Positions 18,460-27,542 of a stretch of DNA of 64,000 nucleotides are shown in pieces. The notes beneath the pieces were generated by a model. That model did not search any database, was not told the DNA's origin, and was given only the letters and a program-made list of their open reading frames with translations. The number at the start of each line of letters is the position of its first letter. The first letter of the stretch is position 1. This DNA is from Defluviimonas sp. SAOS-178_SWC. GTDB lineage: Bacteria > Pseudomonadota > Alphaproteobacteria > Rhodobacterales > Rhodobacteraceae. The position numbers were made by a program, and so were the translations under genes. The stretch covers positions 3,148,001-3,212,000 of the forward strand of contig NZ_CP156081.1 in assembly GCF_039830135.1 (NCBI RefSeq), read 5' to 3'.

Positions 18460-19824
18460 TCAATTCCGCCCGATGGCCTGGAGAACGCGGTCGAGGCTCT
18501 TGCCCTGCACCGAGGTCACGGGCGCATCCTTGACGGCGTTGTAATAGGCCTCCGGATCGTAGGTCGGTATCCCGAGTGTCAGATGGTCCGCCGTCAGAAG
18601 ACCCATAGACGCCAAAAGTGAATAGTTCGCTACCTGAAGATTGGCTTCGGCCGTGATCTTGGTGGCGCGGGCGTCGAGGAGTTCCTGTTCCGCGTCAAGC
18701 ACGTCGAGCGTGGTGCGGGCGCCCAGCTTGGCCTCTTCCCGCACGCCGTCATAGGCAATGGTCGCCGCCTCGATCTGACGCTCCGTGGCCGAGATCTGGG
18801 CGCGGGCAACCTCGATATCGGCCCAGGCATTGCCGACGCCTTGGGTGACCGACACGCTGGACTGCAAGAGCGCCGCCCGCGCGGCATCGCGCCCGGCGAT
18901 GGCCTTGCGATGCGCGGCGGAGAGCGCGCCGCCCGAAAAGATCGTCTGCCTGAGTTCGATGCCGATGGCCGAAGTATCGCGGCCCCCCTCGTTCTTCGTC
19001 AGACCGGCGCTGCCGGTCAGTTCCGGCATCCGCGAGGCTGCAGCGAGCGCGATCTGGATGTCGGATACCTTGGCCTGATGCTGGGATTGCAGGATCGCGG
19101 GATGGCTGCGCTGCGCGATGGCGCGCGCCTCGTCGAGCGATCGCGGCAGCGCCGGGGCGCGCGGTGCTACGGCGAGCGGCCCGGGATAGTGGCCAGTCGC
19201 GGCCTTGTAGCTTTCGCGGGACGCGGCGAGCTGACCCTCGGCCGCGGCAAGCGACGCCCGCGCCGCGGCAAGGCGTGCCTCGGCCTGGGCGACATCGGTG
19301 CGCGTCACCTCGCCCACATCGAACTGGTCCTGCGTCGCGCGGACGAACTCGCCCACGACGCGCACGGAGTTTTCGTTGATCGAGACGTTTTCCAGCGCGC
19401 TGCGAACCCCGAAATAGGACTGAACCGCGCTGAAGAGCACACTCTGCTCAACCCCGACCAGGGCATCGCGGGTGGCAAGGACGGACTCCTTGGCGATATC
19501 GACCCCCAACTGCGAGCGGCCGAAATCGTAAAGCATCACCTGCCCCTGCAGGCTGAGCGAGGTCGAAATCCGGCTCGACAGCCCGTTATCGACAAGGTCG
19601 CTGCTGGCGACCCATTGCAGCACCGGCCGCAGAGCGGCCACCGCCCCCGCCACATCCTCGTCCGCCGCGCGCAGGACCGCGCGGTTCTGGTCGAGGAGGT
19701 TGGAATTCTTGTAGGCCGAGATCAGTGCGTCGGCCAAGGTCTCTGCCCGCGCCGGCAGGCCCGCGAGGAGCGTTGCCGCGCAGACGGCGGCGGCAAGAAG
19801 GCGAGTGGGCGCGAACATGGTCAT
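18460..19824 (-). CDS. tolC: TolC family outer-membrane efflux protein
   Basis: The 454-residue protein starts with a signal peptide (MTMFAPTRLLAAAVCAATLLAGLPARA) and then has two copies of the TolC hairpin repeat. Features are ETLADALISAYKNSN, LNGQ-like LSLQGQVMLYDFGRSQ and LRQTIFSGGALSAAHRK, with long helical coiled coils between. TolC forms the trimeric outer-membrane channel for type I secretion and drug efflux. AAGGAAAG precedes the ATG. It lies 55 bases after pcm on the same strand and is probably cotranscribed with it. No inner-membrane pump partner is adjacent. Confidence 0.92.
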   Translation of the reverse strand: MTMFAPTRLLAAAVCAATLLAGLPARAETLADALISAYKNSNLLDQNRAVLRAADEDVAGAVAALRPVLQWVASSDLVDNGLSSRISTSLSLQGQVMLYDFGRSQLGVDIAKESVLATRDALVGVEQSVLFSAVQSYFGVRSALENVSINENSVRVVGEFVRATQDQFDVGEVTRTDVAQAEARLAAARASLAAAEGQLAASRESYKAATGHYPGPLAVAPRAPALPRSLDEARAIAQRSHPAILQSQHQAKVSDIQIALAAASRMPELTGSAGLTKNEGGRDTSAIGIELRQTIFSGGALSAAHRKAIAGRDAARAALLQSSVSVTQGVGNAWADIEVARAQISATERQIEAATIAYDGVREEAKLGARTTLDVLDAEQELLDARATKITAEANLQVANYSLLASMGLLTADHLTLGIPTYDPEAYYNAVKDAPVTSVQGKSLDRVLQAIGRN

Positions 19825-19879
19825 CTGTGCTTTCCTTCGTATTCGGCTGCCGCGCCGGTCGCGCGCCGCCCCGCCGGGA

Positions 19880-20533
19880 TCAGAGCGCGAATTCCCGTCT
19901 GACCTCGAAGCCGGGCAGGACCGGCGCGGAGGCGTTGAACGCGAAGCGCCAACTGACGGCACCGTCGACCTTGTGCCCGATCCGGCAAAGGCCCAGAGCC
20001 CCTTCCATGAAGAGGCAGGCGATGCGTCCGCCGTCCTTGAGTTGCGCGAGGATCGCATCGGGCACCTGTTCGGCCGCGCCCTCGATCACGATCGCATCGT
20101 AGGGGCCGTGCTTGGCCGCACCTGCGGCCAAGGGCCCCTCGATCACCGCCGCGTTGTCGACGCCGCCCGAGGACAGCCGCGCCTGCGCCTGCCCGGCCAG
20201 CGCGGCATCTTCCTCGACCGCGACGACGGCTTCGGCCATGCGCGCGATGACGGCCGTCGAATAGCCAAGCCCGCAGCCGACATCGAGCACCAAGTCCGCA
20301 GGGTGAATATCGAGCGCGTCCAGCATCTTGGCCAGGGTCCGCGCCTCGAGCATCACGCGTCCGCCGCCGATATCGAGATTGCCGCCAACATAGGCCGCCT
20401 CGCGCTGGCCGCCGGGAACGTAGTCCTCGCGCGGAACCCCGAGCATCGCATCGATGATCGGGAACTTCGTGACATCGCTGGGGCGAACCTGCGTATCGAC
20501 CATCATCGTACGGCGGGCGGCGAAATCGGTCAT
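19880..20533 (-). CDS. pcm: Protein-L-isoaspartate O-methyltransferase family protein
   Basis: The 217-residue class I SAM methyltransferase contains motif [15 protein letters not shown] and the PCMT-typical [17 protein letters not shown] and [17 protein letters not shown]. The family methylates isoaspartyl residues in damaged proteins. In alphaproteobacteria the version beside tolC is shortened and its true substrate is unsettled. The chosen ATG (20533) starts [18 protein letters not shown], typical for this subgroup. It precedes tolC in an apparent two-gene operon. Confidence 0.85.
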   Translation of the reverse strand: MTDFAARRTMMVDTQVRPSDVTKFPIIDAMLGVPREDYVPGGQREAAYVGGNLDIGGGRVMLEARTLAKMLDALDIHPADLVLDVGCGLGYSTAVIARMAEAVVAVEEDAALAGQAQARLSSGGVDNAAVIEGPLAAGAAKHGPYDAIVIEGAAEQVPDAILAQLKDGGRIACLFMEGALGLCRIGHKVDGAVSWRFAFNASAPVLPGFEVRREFAL

Positions 20534-20673
20534 CGACTGAACTCTTCGGTCTGGTTTCCGGTTGAAAATCGTCTTGCCACAGAAAGAAGGAGGGGGCAAC
20601 GGGACAACGCGCCGCGCGCCCACCGGAATGGGTTGCACGGCGATTTGCCTTGGTATATCTCCGCCCCACCTCC

Positions 20674-20747
20674 GGCGGGTTGGCGGAGAGGTTACGCAGC
20701 GGATTGCAAATCCGTGTAGACCGGTTCGATTCCGGTACCCGCCTCCA
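20674..20747 (+). tRNA. tRNA-Cys (GCA)
   Basis: A 74-base tRNA with the acceptor stem GGCGGGT/ACCCGCC, a D arm, anticodon GCA inside the loop TTGCAAA, T arm GGTTCGATTCC and an encoded CCA end. The DNA directly downstream holds integrase remnants, which points to use as an integration site. Confidence 0.96.
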
Positions 20748-20782
20748 AACTTTTCAAGCACTTAGCTTCAACCCGAATGCTC

Positions 20783-20803
20783 AGGGTATCACTGAGGGTA
20801 TCA
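20783..20803. repeat. Tandem AGGGTATCA words, spaced 12 bp, downstream of tRNA-Cys
   Basis: AGGGTATCA occurs at 20783-20791 and again at 20795-20803, about 40 bases past the tRNA end. Short direct repeats at near-helical spacing beside a tRNA resemble arm-type binding sites of tyrosine integrases. The adjacent integrase pseudogene supports that reading. Confidence 0.4.
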
Positions 20804-20828
20804 GATTCCCACTTTGGCCCCGTTCTGT

Positions 20829-21604
20829 TCATTGCCGTTTCTCCCGCGCCTGACGCGCTCGCATGATCTGCCGCGCCTCGCCCGCATACTTGGCGATCAT
20901 CGCTTTGGATGCATGACCACTATAGGCCGCGATCTCGTCATCGTCGCAGCCGTGCCACGCCAACTCTTGCACGCCGCGATAACGGAGCGCGTGTAAATCA
21001 TAGGCCTCCAGCCCAAGTCGCTTTCGCTCATTCAGCATAAGATCCGCCATGTACCGGTAGCTTATCGGATTGCCGTCGCGCTAAATCAGAATAGGATGCG
21101 CGGCAATCGGCACTGCGCCGAGCTCGGCCCTGGCGCGGTCTAGCGCTGCCTTCAGTTGGCCCGTGCAAGGCAGCACCAATGGCCTATTGGTCTTGTTCTG
21201 CCGCACTTTCAGAGAATCGCCATCATAGCCCCCCATCGGAGCCCAACCCAATCACCGGGCCGCTGTACGCTGCCGACGCCGATCTCGAATATTAGGCAAC
21301 ACAAATCGTTCGCCTCCTGCCGGAACTTTTCGACGGCCCAATCTGGCCAAGGCAAATGCATTCTCTTGCAATCTTCGGGAGTCTTGAGCGCCCGAACGCC
21401 TTTAGCGGGATTGTCCTTTAGCCATCCTAGATCACTTGCATGCTCGCAGAGGACCACGAACATCTGAGGGATGTAGTTCGCAAAGCGGGTTCGGTGCGCA
21501 TTAGCCTTTTGTGCCGCAATTACATCGGCGCGCGTCAGAACTTTCGTATCGCGAGTGCCGATCTTCACGCGCAGGTAATCCATCATCTTAACCGTGTCAC
21601 CGAA
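20829..21604 (-). pseudogene. Tyrosine recombinase/integrase, frameshifted and interrupted by a stop
   Basis: Two antisense blocks form one integrase. The upstream block (21604 down to about 21232) has the core-binding part and ends at LIFEIGVGSVQRPGDWVGLRW. A shift in the six-base C run at 21229-21234 restores GGYDGDSLKVRQNKTNRP. A TAG at 21081-21083 then interrupts ILI*RDG before the catalytic C-terminus, which retains LHALRYRGVQ, YSGHAS and the nucleophile region MIAKYAG. The true N-terminus is missing, with an in-frame stop just before GFGDTVKMMDY. It is inactive and lies with its 3' end toward tRNA-Cys, as integrases of tRNA-borne islands often do. Confidence 0.8.
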
Positions 21605-21865
21605 ACCTCAGGCTGGTATCGACATGACCTTCGGAGAACGGCGTCCACAATCATGCAAGCCCTCAAGGTGCGCTCATCAACAATCGACCAGATTCTTGGG
21701 CACACTAACCCGCTCAAGCGCGAGAACGTAAGTGGCGCCGCCTCGCACTACCTGAGGCTCACGAGAGTCATAAAGGACATCCGCGATCCGCAAGAGGAAG
21801 CTTTGAGCGAACTGGCTGCTGCTATTGCCGTTTTGAATGGTTACACTGGCAGTAACCGGCATTAA
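21595..21865 (+). pseudogene. C-terminal fragment of a second tyrosine recombinase
   Basis: Reading rightward, residues from about VTETSGWYRHDLRRT onward show a recombinase catalytic end: HDLRRTASTIM (Arg-containing box II), ILGHTNPLKRE (the H/W position) and SHYLRL with the tyrosine. The part upstream, back to 21440, overlaps the antisense integrase and is not integrase-like. The N-terminal half and the first catalytic arginine are therefore missing. It abuts the end of the leftward integrase remnant, so two unrelated elements were joined here. Confidence 0.65.
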
Positions 21866-22390
21866 GCCGGTTATTGCGGTTAAGCATTCACGACCATGCA
21901 AAACGCCTGAAGTCGTTCGAGATCGCGGCGGATGCCATGAATGACGTTTAGGACATTCTTCTCGCCACAACCGAATAGAGGAGCCTAGAACCGTTCCCCT
22001 TGGTGGCGCCAGAAGGCATCCCCATCCTGCGATCACGGATTTCCTAGGACTTCGATCTCAGCTGTGCAGCACACGATGTGTCAACGTTCTGTAAGGGTGA
22101 CGTTCAGCTCCGATCAGCTCGGGACACGCCGTTCGGCACTCTGCGCCCGTTGAGCCATTCCTATTTTCACGGGCCGTCCTACCAACCCGCGACGGCCGTT
22201 CATGCCAGGGATATCCTAGAGCTTCGACTTGGCTTCTTAAGAACGCCACACATAGAACGGCCAAAGGCAAGAACATTGATAGCGTCCTCATTCGATTGAT
22301 CGCGGTCAAAGTGCCTTTCGCGGCCAACTGTTATCAGCAGACACCGTTACAGCGTTTCTCTGACCCAACGCGATGCTAAGGAGATCCGAT
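21866..22390. other. No gene recognised; degenerate accessory DNA
   Basis: About 525 bases between the recombinase fragment and the FAD oxidoreductase. Open frames exist on the minus strand (22058-22327 is longest) but show no domain and lack ribosome sites. I see only decayed sequence and the promoter and ribosome site of the downstream gene. Confidence 0.5.
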
Positions 22391-23944
22391 ATGGCTGACG
22401 CGGGCAAGACCGACTGGGATGTCATCGTTATCGGCTCAGGCATCGGCGGCATGGCCACTGCCGCCGCTCTGTCGAAGCTCAGGCGCAAGGTGCTGCTGCT
22501 GGAGCAATACCAGACACTTGGCGGCTTGACCCACAGCTTTTCCGTTGAGGGCTTCTCTTGGGATGCGGGCATCCACTACCTCAGCTGTATCGCCCCAGGC
22601 GATCGGGAGCGCGACATTCTGGACTGGCTATCGGACACGCCGATCGAGTTCACGTCGATGGGCGCCATCTATGACAATCTGCATATCGGGGATGCCGAGC
22701 CGCTGGCTTTGTCCCGCCCCTACGAGGCACAGGAGCGCGATCTAAAGGATCGGTTCCCGGATGAGGCGAAGGCCATCGAGGCATGGACCGCTGCGCTCAG
22801 GGAGGGCCGGGAGGCGGTCATCAAGGTCACCCCGACCCGCGCGATGCCCGAGATCATCGGCTCCGCGTTGAAATGGTGGCACGGCCGGGCCATCGAACGT
22901 TGGTGCACACGGACGACGCAGCAGGTGATCGACGAGATCACTGACAACCCCGACCTCGCGGCAGCCTTCGCCGCGCAGTGGTTCGATCATGGCGGCAGGC
23001 CGAGCAATGCGAGCTTCGGGATGCATGCCCTGATTTCCGCATCCTACCTGGAAAGCGGTGCTTGGTATCCGGTAGGCGGCGGCGCGGCTTTTGCCGAACA
23101 TATCCTGCCGACGATCGCGGCGGGTGGAGGCGAAGCGAGGGCAGACACCAAGGTCGAAACGCTTCTCTTCGAGAACGACCGGGTCGTCGGCGTGCGGACG
23201 GCGAAAGGAGAGCACATCTGCGCCTATGCTGTGGTCTCGGATATTGGGGCACGCGAGACGGTGAACCATCTTCTTCCGGCCGATTGCGGGCATCAGGACT
23301 GGATCGACGAGATCCGCGCCCTGCCCCACTCCGTCGCCCATTTCTGCCTGTTCATGGGCTTCGAGGGCGATATCGAAGATGCCGGGGCGACCCGCTCGAA
23401 CCACTGGATATACCCGACCGGGAAAGTGGATGTCGTCTGGACCGACGCGCCCGACAGCCCACCTCCGGGCATGTTCGTTTCCTTTGCCTCGCTGAAGGAC
23501 TCAGCGCACAACCCGGGCCCTTTAAATAAACACGCCGGTGAGTTGGTGGCCTGGGCCGACTGGTCGGTCGTGGAAAGATGGGCCGATATGGAGCCGGGCG
23601 CGCGCGGCGGCGACTACCAGTCATTCAAGGCAAAGGTCGAGGAGGTGCTGTTCGCACAGTTCGAGGCTTACTTCCCGGAATTGGCCAAGCTCGTCGTGTT
23701 CCGCAATCTCTCGACGCCGCTTTCCACCGCCTCGATCACAGGGCATTACCCCGGCGCGTTCTATGGAATCGATGTCACGCCCGATCGTGTGCTCAGCGGA
23801 GCGCTTCAGGCAAAAACGCCAGTCCCCGGCCTCTTCCTTGCTGGCCAGGACGTTGTAAGTCCCGGCCTTCCCGGTGCCCTTTGGGGTGGGCTGCTCGCCG
23901 CGGCCAGCTTCGATCCGAAGGTGTTTCGTCAATTGCCCGGTTAG
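22391..23944 (+). CDS. FAD-dependent oxidoreductase, phytoene desaturase/retinol saturase-like
   Basis: The 517-residue protein starts at the ATG at 22391, which has AAGGAG nine bases upstream. Its N-terminal Rossmann motif is VIVIGSGIGGMATAAALSKL, with the dinucleotide-binding glycines at residues 15-20, followed by LLEQYQTLGGLTHSF. The C-terminal FAD segment is LFLAGQDVVSPGLPGALWGG. This arrangement matches CrtI/CrtISO and all-trans-retinol 13,14-reductase relatives, which desaturate, isomerise or saturate polyenes. No carotenoid genes are adjacent, so the substrate is open. It is the first intact gene of the island after tRNA-Cys. Confidence 0.85.
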   Translation: MADAGKTDWDVIVIGSGIGGMATAAALSKLRRKVLLLEQYQTLGGLTHSFSVEGFSWDAGIHYLSCIAPGDRERDILDWLSDTPIEFTSMGAIYDNLHIGDAEPLALSRPYEAQERDLKDRFPDEAKAIEAWTAALREGREAVIKVTPTRAMPEIIGSALKWWHGRAIERWCTRTTQQVIDEITDNPDLAAAFAAQWFDHGGRPSNASFGMHALISASYLESGAWYPVGGGAAFAEHILPTIAAGGGEARADTKVETLLFENDRVVGVRTAKGEHICAYAVVSDIGARETVNHLLPADCGHQDWIDEIRALPHSVAHFCLFMGFEGDIEDAGATRSNHWIYPTGKVDVVWTDAPDSPPPGMFVSFASLKDSAHNPGPLNKHAGELVAWADWSVVERWADMEPGARGGDYQSFKAKVEEVLFAQFEAYFPELAKLVVFRNLSTPLSTASITGHYPGAFYGIDVTPDRVLSGALQAKTPVPGLFLAGQDVVSPGLPGALWGGLLAAASFDPKVFRQLPG

Positions 23945-24232
23945 AAGGTAACTGGTCACAAGATCTCATTGTCCAACACTCGCAATTGCCGAGCTTCACG
24001 CAACACGCCCGAATGCGCGCTCCAATCACACTGAGGTCATTGGGCACTGTCCCAGCGAGCGATCGTTTTGAGCCCGAGTTTACGCAGCGCTGCACAGCAC
24101 TCAGATGTCAGTTGTTGGTGCGCGCGGCCAAGAACGTGACAAAATCAACCCGGGTTTCGCCATCGATTGAAGGTTGCTGTTGAACGAGAGGATCGACGTA
24201 TTCTGCGGCAGCGTTGCCTGATTTCTCCTGGA

Positions 24233-24991
24233 TCAATCGCCACGGGTTCGATCCGGATGCGAGTCCTGAAACGCGTCCAACACTGCCCGAACGTGGCAGG
24301 CAACGGGGTCGAGAAATTGCAGACCGTCAACCTCGAACAGCGTTTCGCCCTCCATTTCCGGAAATGCGTCAATAAGATCGGTGCAGCCAAGGATGATCGT
24401 CGGGTTGGGGCTGCCAGGGGTCTCGGCAAGCTTGGCCCTACAGAACTCGAGAAGCGACGCTCGGCCGTCGCGCGCATGCCCCGGATAGAAATACGTTTCG
24501 AGCATGGCGCCGAACGCATCAATCTGTTCTGGATTGAACCGCCGGTCTGCCCGCACGCCTGCGGATTCGAACGCGCCGTCAAACAGGCCAGCCCGCAAGA
24601 CCAGGGGTGTGCCTAGACAGAGCACATCCGATACCCCCGCGGCAGTCGCGCGTTGCACCGTCGCATCGAGAATGCTGATGACTGGCTTTTCCGCGCTCCG
24701 GGTGATGCCGGCAAAACGGATATGTGGGGTGACGCTAGCAATCGCCAAGACCGAGCAGCCCACGCGCTGCAGAGTTTCAAGTGCCCCGGCGAAGATGCTC
24801 TCGAAAGTCCGCCAGCTCGCTTCGTCGTCGCTTTGGCCTCGGCTGGCCATTGTCGTTCGCATGTCGAGCGACTCGATAACCATAGGTGGCGAGCCGCCCG
24901 GATAGTCGTCGGCAGCTGCCCTGCAGATTGCGCGATAGTAGGTGGCAGTCGCTGGCCAGCCGACACCTCCGACGATGCCGATCTTCGTCAT
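24233..24991 (-). CDS. Aspartate/glutamate racemase family protein lacking the first catalytic cysteine
   Basis: The 252-residue protein opens MTKIGIVGGVGWPATATYYR, the standard start of YgeA/AspR racemases. The second catalytic cysteine is present as Cys203 in IILGCTDLIDAF. The first site, normally C-N-T-x-H, reads SVTPH at residues 86-90, so Ser replaces Cys. Two-base racemisation needs both thiols. One-cysteine relatives with Thr at this place are reported to be L-specific, so this enzyme may be a one-sided racemase or another lyase. It is divergent from the ArsR gene. Confidence 0.82.
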   Translation of the reverse strand: MTKIGIVGGVGWPATATYYRAICRAAADDYPGGSPPMVIESLDMRTTMASRGQSDDEASWRTFESIFAGALETLQRVGCSVLAIASVTPHIRFAGITRSAEKPVISILDATVQRATAAGVSDVLCLGTPLVLRAGLFDGAFESAGVRADRRFNPEQIDAFGAMLETYFYPGHARDGRASLLEFCRAKLAETPGSPNPTIILGCTDLIDAFPEMEGETLFEVDGLQFLDPVACHVRAVLDAFQDSHPDRTRGD

Positions 24992-25085
24992 ATCGTCCGC
25001 GCCTCGTTCTTGCGGCGTCAGGATTGCAACGCCGGCGAATTAAGGTAGGCTACATAAGCAATATGCTATATAAGAAAGCTCCTAT
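24992..25085. promoter_or_regulatory. Divergent operator region, racemase / ArsR
   Basis: The 94-base spacer is markedly AT-rich from 25045 on. It contains AGCA-ata-TGCT (near 25058), a 4+4 inverted repeat with a three-base centre, and overlapping CTATATAAG and CTCCTATATGG words typical of ArsR-type sites. A regulator acting on both flanking genes could bind here. This is inference from symmetry and position. Confidence 0.35.
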
Positions 25086-25475
25086 ATGGTGATCGATGCC
25101 GAGTCAACAATCTTGGCGCTACGCGCCTTGTCCAATCCGCGAAGGCTGACGATCATGCAGTGGTTGACGGACCCGGTTCAGCACTTTCCGCCGCAACGCG
25201 ACGGAGACTTGGTTGAGGATGGCGTCTGCGTCGGCTTCATCACGAAAAAGATCGAGCTCAGCCAGCCTGCGGTGACCGCACACATGCAGGTTCTTGCCGA
25301 TGCCGGATTGGTGACGTCGAAACGCATCAAGAACTGGGTCTTCTACAAAGTCGACCGTATTCGGCTGGCTGCGGTGATGGCCGATCTCAATGTTGCGTTC
25401 CCTGACGACGCGTCGGCGACAGGGAAACAAGCGCGTTTCGTCGGCGACGGATCCGACACGGGCCGGGGAGAATGA
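25086..25475 (+). CDS. ArsR-type winged-helix transcriptional regulator
   Basis: The 129-residue protein has an ArsR fold: ILALRALSNPRRLTIMQWL leads into a winged helix with IELSQPAVTAHMQVLADAGLVTSKRIKNWVFYKVDR. No clear metal-binding cysteine box is present; a single Cys lies in EDGVCVGF, so it is more likely a small-molecule or autonomous regulator than a metal sensor. Its stop overlaps the next gene's ATG by four bases, so it leads the methyltransferase-cupin operon. It is divergent from the racemase. Confidence 0.88.
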   Translation: MVIDAESTILALRALSNPRRLTIMQWLTDPVQHFPPQRDGDLVEDGVCVGFITKKIELSQPAVTAHMQVLADAGLVTSKRIKNWVFYKVDRIRLAAVMADLNVAFPDDASATGKQARFVGDGSDTGRGE

Positions 25476-26281
25476 TCGTGACATCGGGAGCAATGTTCGA
25501 CAGCTGGGCTGCCGGCGACAACTATGAAACCTACATGGGCCGCTGGAGCCGGCAAATCGCGGCCGAATTTCTTCGCTGGCTGGCTCCGGCAGAGGGGCTC
25601 GACTGGCTGGAGATCGGGTGCGGCAGCGGTGCGCTGACATCGGCGATCCTAAACAGTTGCGCGCCGGCCTCGCTGCTTGCCACCGACAACTCTTCGGATT
25701 TCGTCGCGCATGCGAAGGCCCATCTCTCGGGGACGCGTGCCGAATTTCGCGTAGCTGATGCGCAGGCGCTGCCTCTCCAAGATGGCACGGTCGATGTCGT
25801 GGCGTCAGCCCTGGTCCTGAATTTCGTTCCGGACAAGGTTGCGGCGCTGGTAGAAATGCAGCGGGTGCTGCGGTCCGACGGCCTTCTGTCTCTCTATGTC
25901 TGGGATTATCCGGGCGGGGGTATCGGGTTTATCGATGCCTTCTGGAAGGCGGCAGCGCAGCTCGACCCGGCTGCAGCAGAGCTGGACGAAGGCAAGCGTT
26001 TCCCGTTCTGCACTGCCGAAGGTCTGGCGGCACTCTGCGGTGAGGCAGGACTGAAAGACGTTGACGTCGCCGCGATCGAAATCATGAGCGAGTTTCCGGA
26101 TTTCGAGGCGTTCTGGCATCCTTTCACCCTCGGCGCCGGTCCCGCGCCAGGCTACTGCATGAATCTCGATGAAGACCGGCGTGCCGATTTGAAATCGCTG
26201 CTGGCCGAGATGGTGGGTCAGCAGGGTCCGGTGCGTCTGCCCGCGCGCGCCTGGGCCCTGAGGACCCGAAAGGCAGGATAG
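25472..26281 (+). CDS. Class I SAM-dependent methyltransferase
   Basis: The 269-residue protein has the motif I glycines in LDWLEIGCGSGALTSAIL, an acidic post-I residue in ATDNSSDF and a motif IV-like DVVASALVLNFVPD. It belongs to the UbiE/type 11 methyltransferase group, whose substrates range widely. It overlaps the ArsR stop in an ATGA junction. A second ATG at 25493 (MFDSWAAGDNYETYMGRW) lies closer to the conserved N-terminus and may be the true start. The cupin gene follows five bases later. Together they look like a small tailoring or detoxification unit. Confidence 0.87.
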   Translation: MIVTSGAMFDSWAAGDNYETYMGRWSRQIAAEFLRWLAPAEGLDWLEIGCGSGALTSAILNSCAPASLLATDNSSDFVAHAKAHLSGTRAEFRVADAQALPLQDGTVDVVASALVLNFVPDKVAALVEMQRVLRSDGLLSLYVWDYPGGGIGFIDAFWKAAAQLDPAAAELDEGKRFPFCTAEGLAALCGEAGLKDVDVAAIEIMSEFPDFEAFWHPFTLGAGPAPGYCMNLDEDRRADLKSLLAEMVGQQGPVRLPARAWALRTRKAG

Positions 26282-26285
26282 CGAA

Positions 26286-26807
26286 ATGCCAGATACCAGC
26301 GACCATCGGTCTCGTCTTTCGCGCGAAGATCTGGAACGCCTGCCCGAAGCGCATATCCGGCATCCCTTGAATCCCGCTTCGGATGTCTTTCTGAAACGCC
26401 TCTCTCCGCTGTTCGGTCTCCAAAGACTGGCCCTCTACATTGCGCGCGTTCCGCCGGGGAAGGAGAGCTTTCTGTATCACCGTCATGAACGGGACGAGGA
26501 GTTTCTGGTAATCCTCTCGGGCCGCGGGCTGGCCGAGATCGGCGACGGGACAGTCGAGATCGGCCCGGGCGACATCATGGCCTTCCCCGCACCCGACGGT
26601 CCGCCGCATCATCTGACCAACCCTTTCGAGAATGACCTGGTTTATTTTATGGGCGGCGAAAGCTCGGCCGTCGATGTGGTCCATTTCCCGAGAACGGGCC
26701 GGCACATGGCCTTCACGCCGTCCGGCCTCTGGTCCTTCGGCGACAGCACGAGCGAGCGACTCACGTTCTCGGACTGGACTGTGCCGGAAACGCCCGAGAC
26801 GTCCTGA
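26286..26807 (+). CDS. Cupin domain protein
   Basis: The 173-residue protein contains a single cupin barrel. Motif 1 is represented by YHRHERDEEFLVILSGRGLAEIGDG with two histidines and a glutamate for metal. Motif 2 follows as VEIGPGDIMAFPAPDGPPHHLTNP with its histidines. Cupins of this size serve as isomerases, dioxygenases or sugar-binding proteins. It sits five bases after the methyltransferase and is surely cotranscribed. No signal peptide is present, and the reaction cannot be named. Confidence 0.87.
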   Translation: MPDTSDHRSRLSREDLERLPEAHIRHPLNPASDVFLKRLSPLFGLQRLALYIARVPPGKESFLYHRHERDEEFLVILSGRGLAEIGDGTVEIGPGDIMAFPAPDGPPHHLTNPFENDLVYFMGGESSAVDVVHFPRTGRHMAFTPSGLWSFGDSTSERLTFSDWTVPETPETS

Positions 26808-26845
26808 AGTTTCGCGACAGAATTATTTCCGAAAGGCAACCGATC

Positions 26846-27248
26846 GTGACCGCGACTTATCGCGGCAGATGCGTTTGCAGGGCGGCAAGTTTCGAAATCG
26901 ACGCTCCGATCAAGTGGTGCGTCCGTTGTCATTGCGAGAGCTGCCGCAGACAGTGCTTCGACCGCCTAACTCTGCGTCGACGATGGCCACTGGCGGTGGG
27001 CCGCTGCGGCACCCAAGGTCAATCATTCGTCACCCGGCGTCGAACGCACCTCCTACGATCCCTGCGGGACGCCAATGTCTTTCAGGTCAGAGACCATGTC
27101 CGGCCTTATGCATTTTTTTGTTGCGGCAATGGAGGAACCGGAGCGGTGTTACGCGGAGCTTCATGTCGCGCATGCAGAAAGACTGCCTTGGGTCGACATC
27201 GACGATAAATTGCCGACGAAGACCGGGCCGCGCGTGATCAACGGCTAA
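26846..27248 (+). pseudogene. GFA-family (glutathione-dependent formaldehyde-activating-like) protein, broken
   Basis: The N-terminus is intact in one frame: TATYRGRCVCRAASFEI then VRCHCESCRRQC with the zinc cysteines. Near 26958-26965 the frame shifts. In the next frame the expected family sequence resumes as LCVDDGHWRWAAAAPKV, SSPGVERTSYDPCGTPMSFRSE and ends GPRVING at 27248. A TAA just before LCVDD replaces a likely tyrosine codon. At least one frameshift and one nonsense change therefore separate two conserved halves. The frame running on to 27208 after the shift is an artefact. Confidence 0.78.
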
Positions 27249-27542
27249 GCCCCGCAGGTCATCAGTCCGTTCGCTACGCCGCGCGGCACGCTTCGCACAG
27301 GAACCCGCCGCGTCGAATCGGGAATCCATGCGCTTGGTCGCTGTGCCGCATCGCCTCGTATGCGGCATGATTGCGGTCTTTGCTTGACCGATTTTCATGC
27401 CTTCTGAACCTAATTCATTGCAGAGCAGCTCGATTGTTACCGACCTGAACCGCCGACCTGACCATTTAGACAACTTCAACTTGGGGATGAGGCCGCAGAT
27501 ACTTCCTAACACATTGAGACTACTAATTTTATGTGGTGACGA
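27249..27542. other. Non-coding or degenerate stretch after the GFA pseudogene
   Basis: About 290 bases, becoming AT-rich toward the right. An antisense frame (27087-27551) crosses it but overlaps the GFA pseudogene and shows no domain. I see no gene. Confidence 0.5.
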
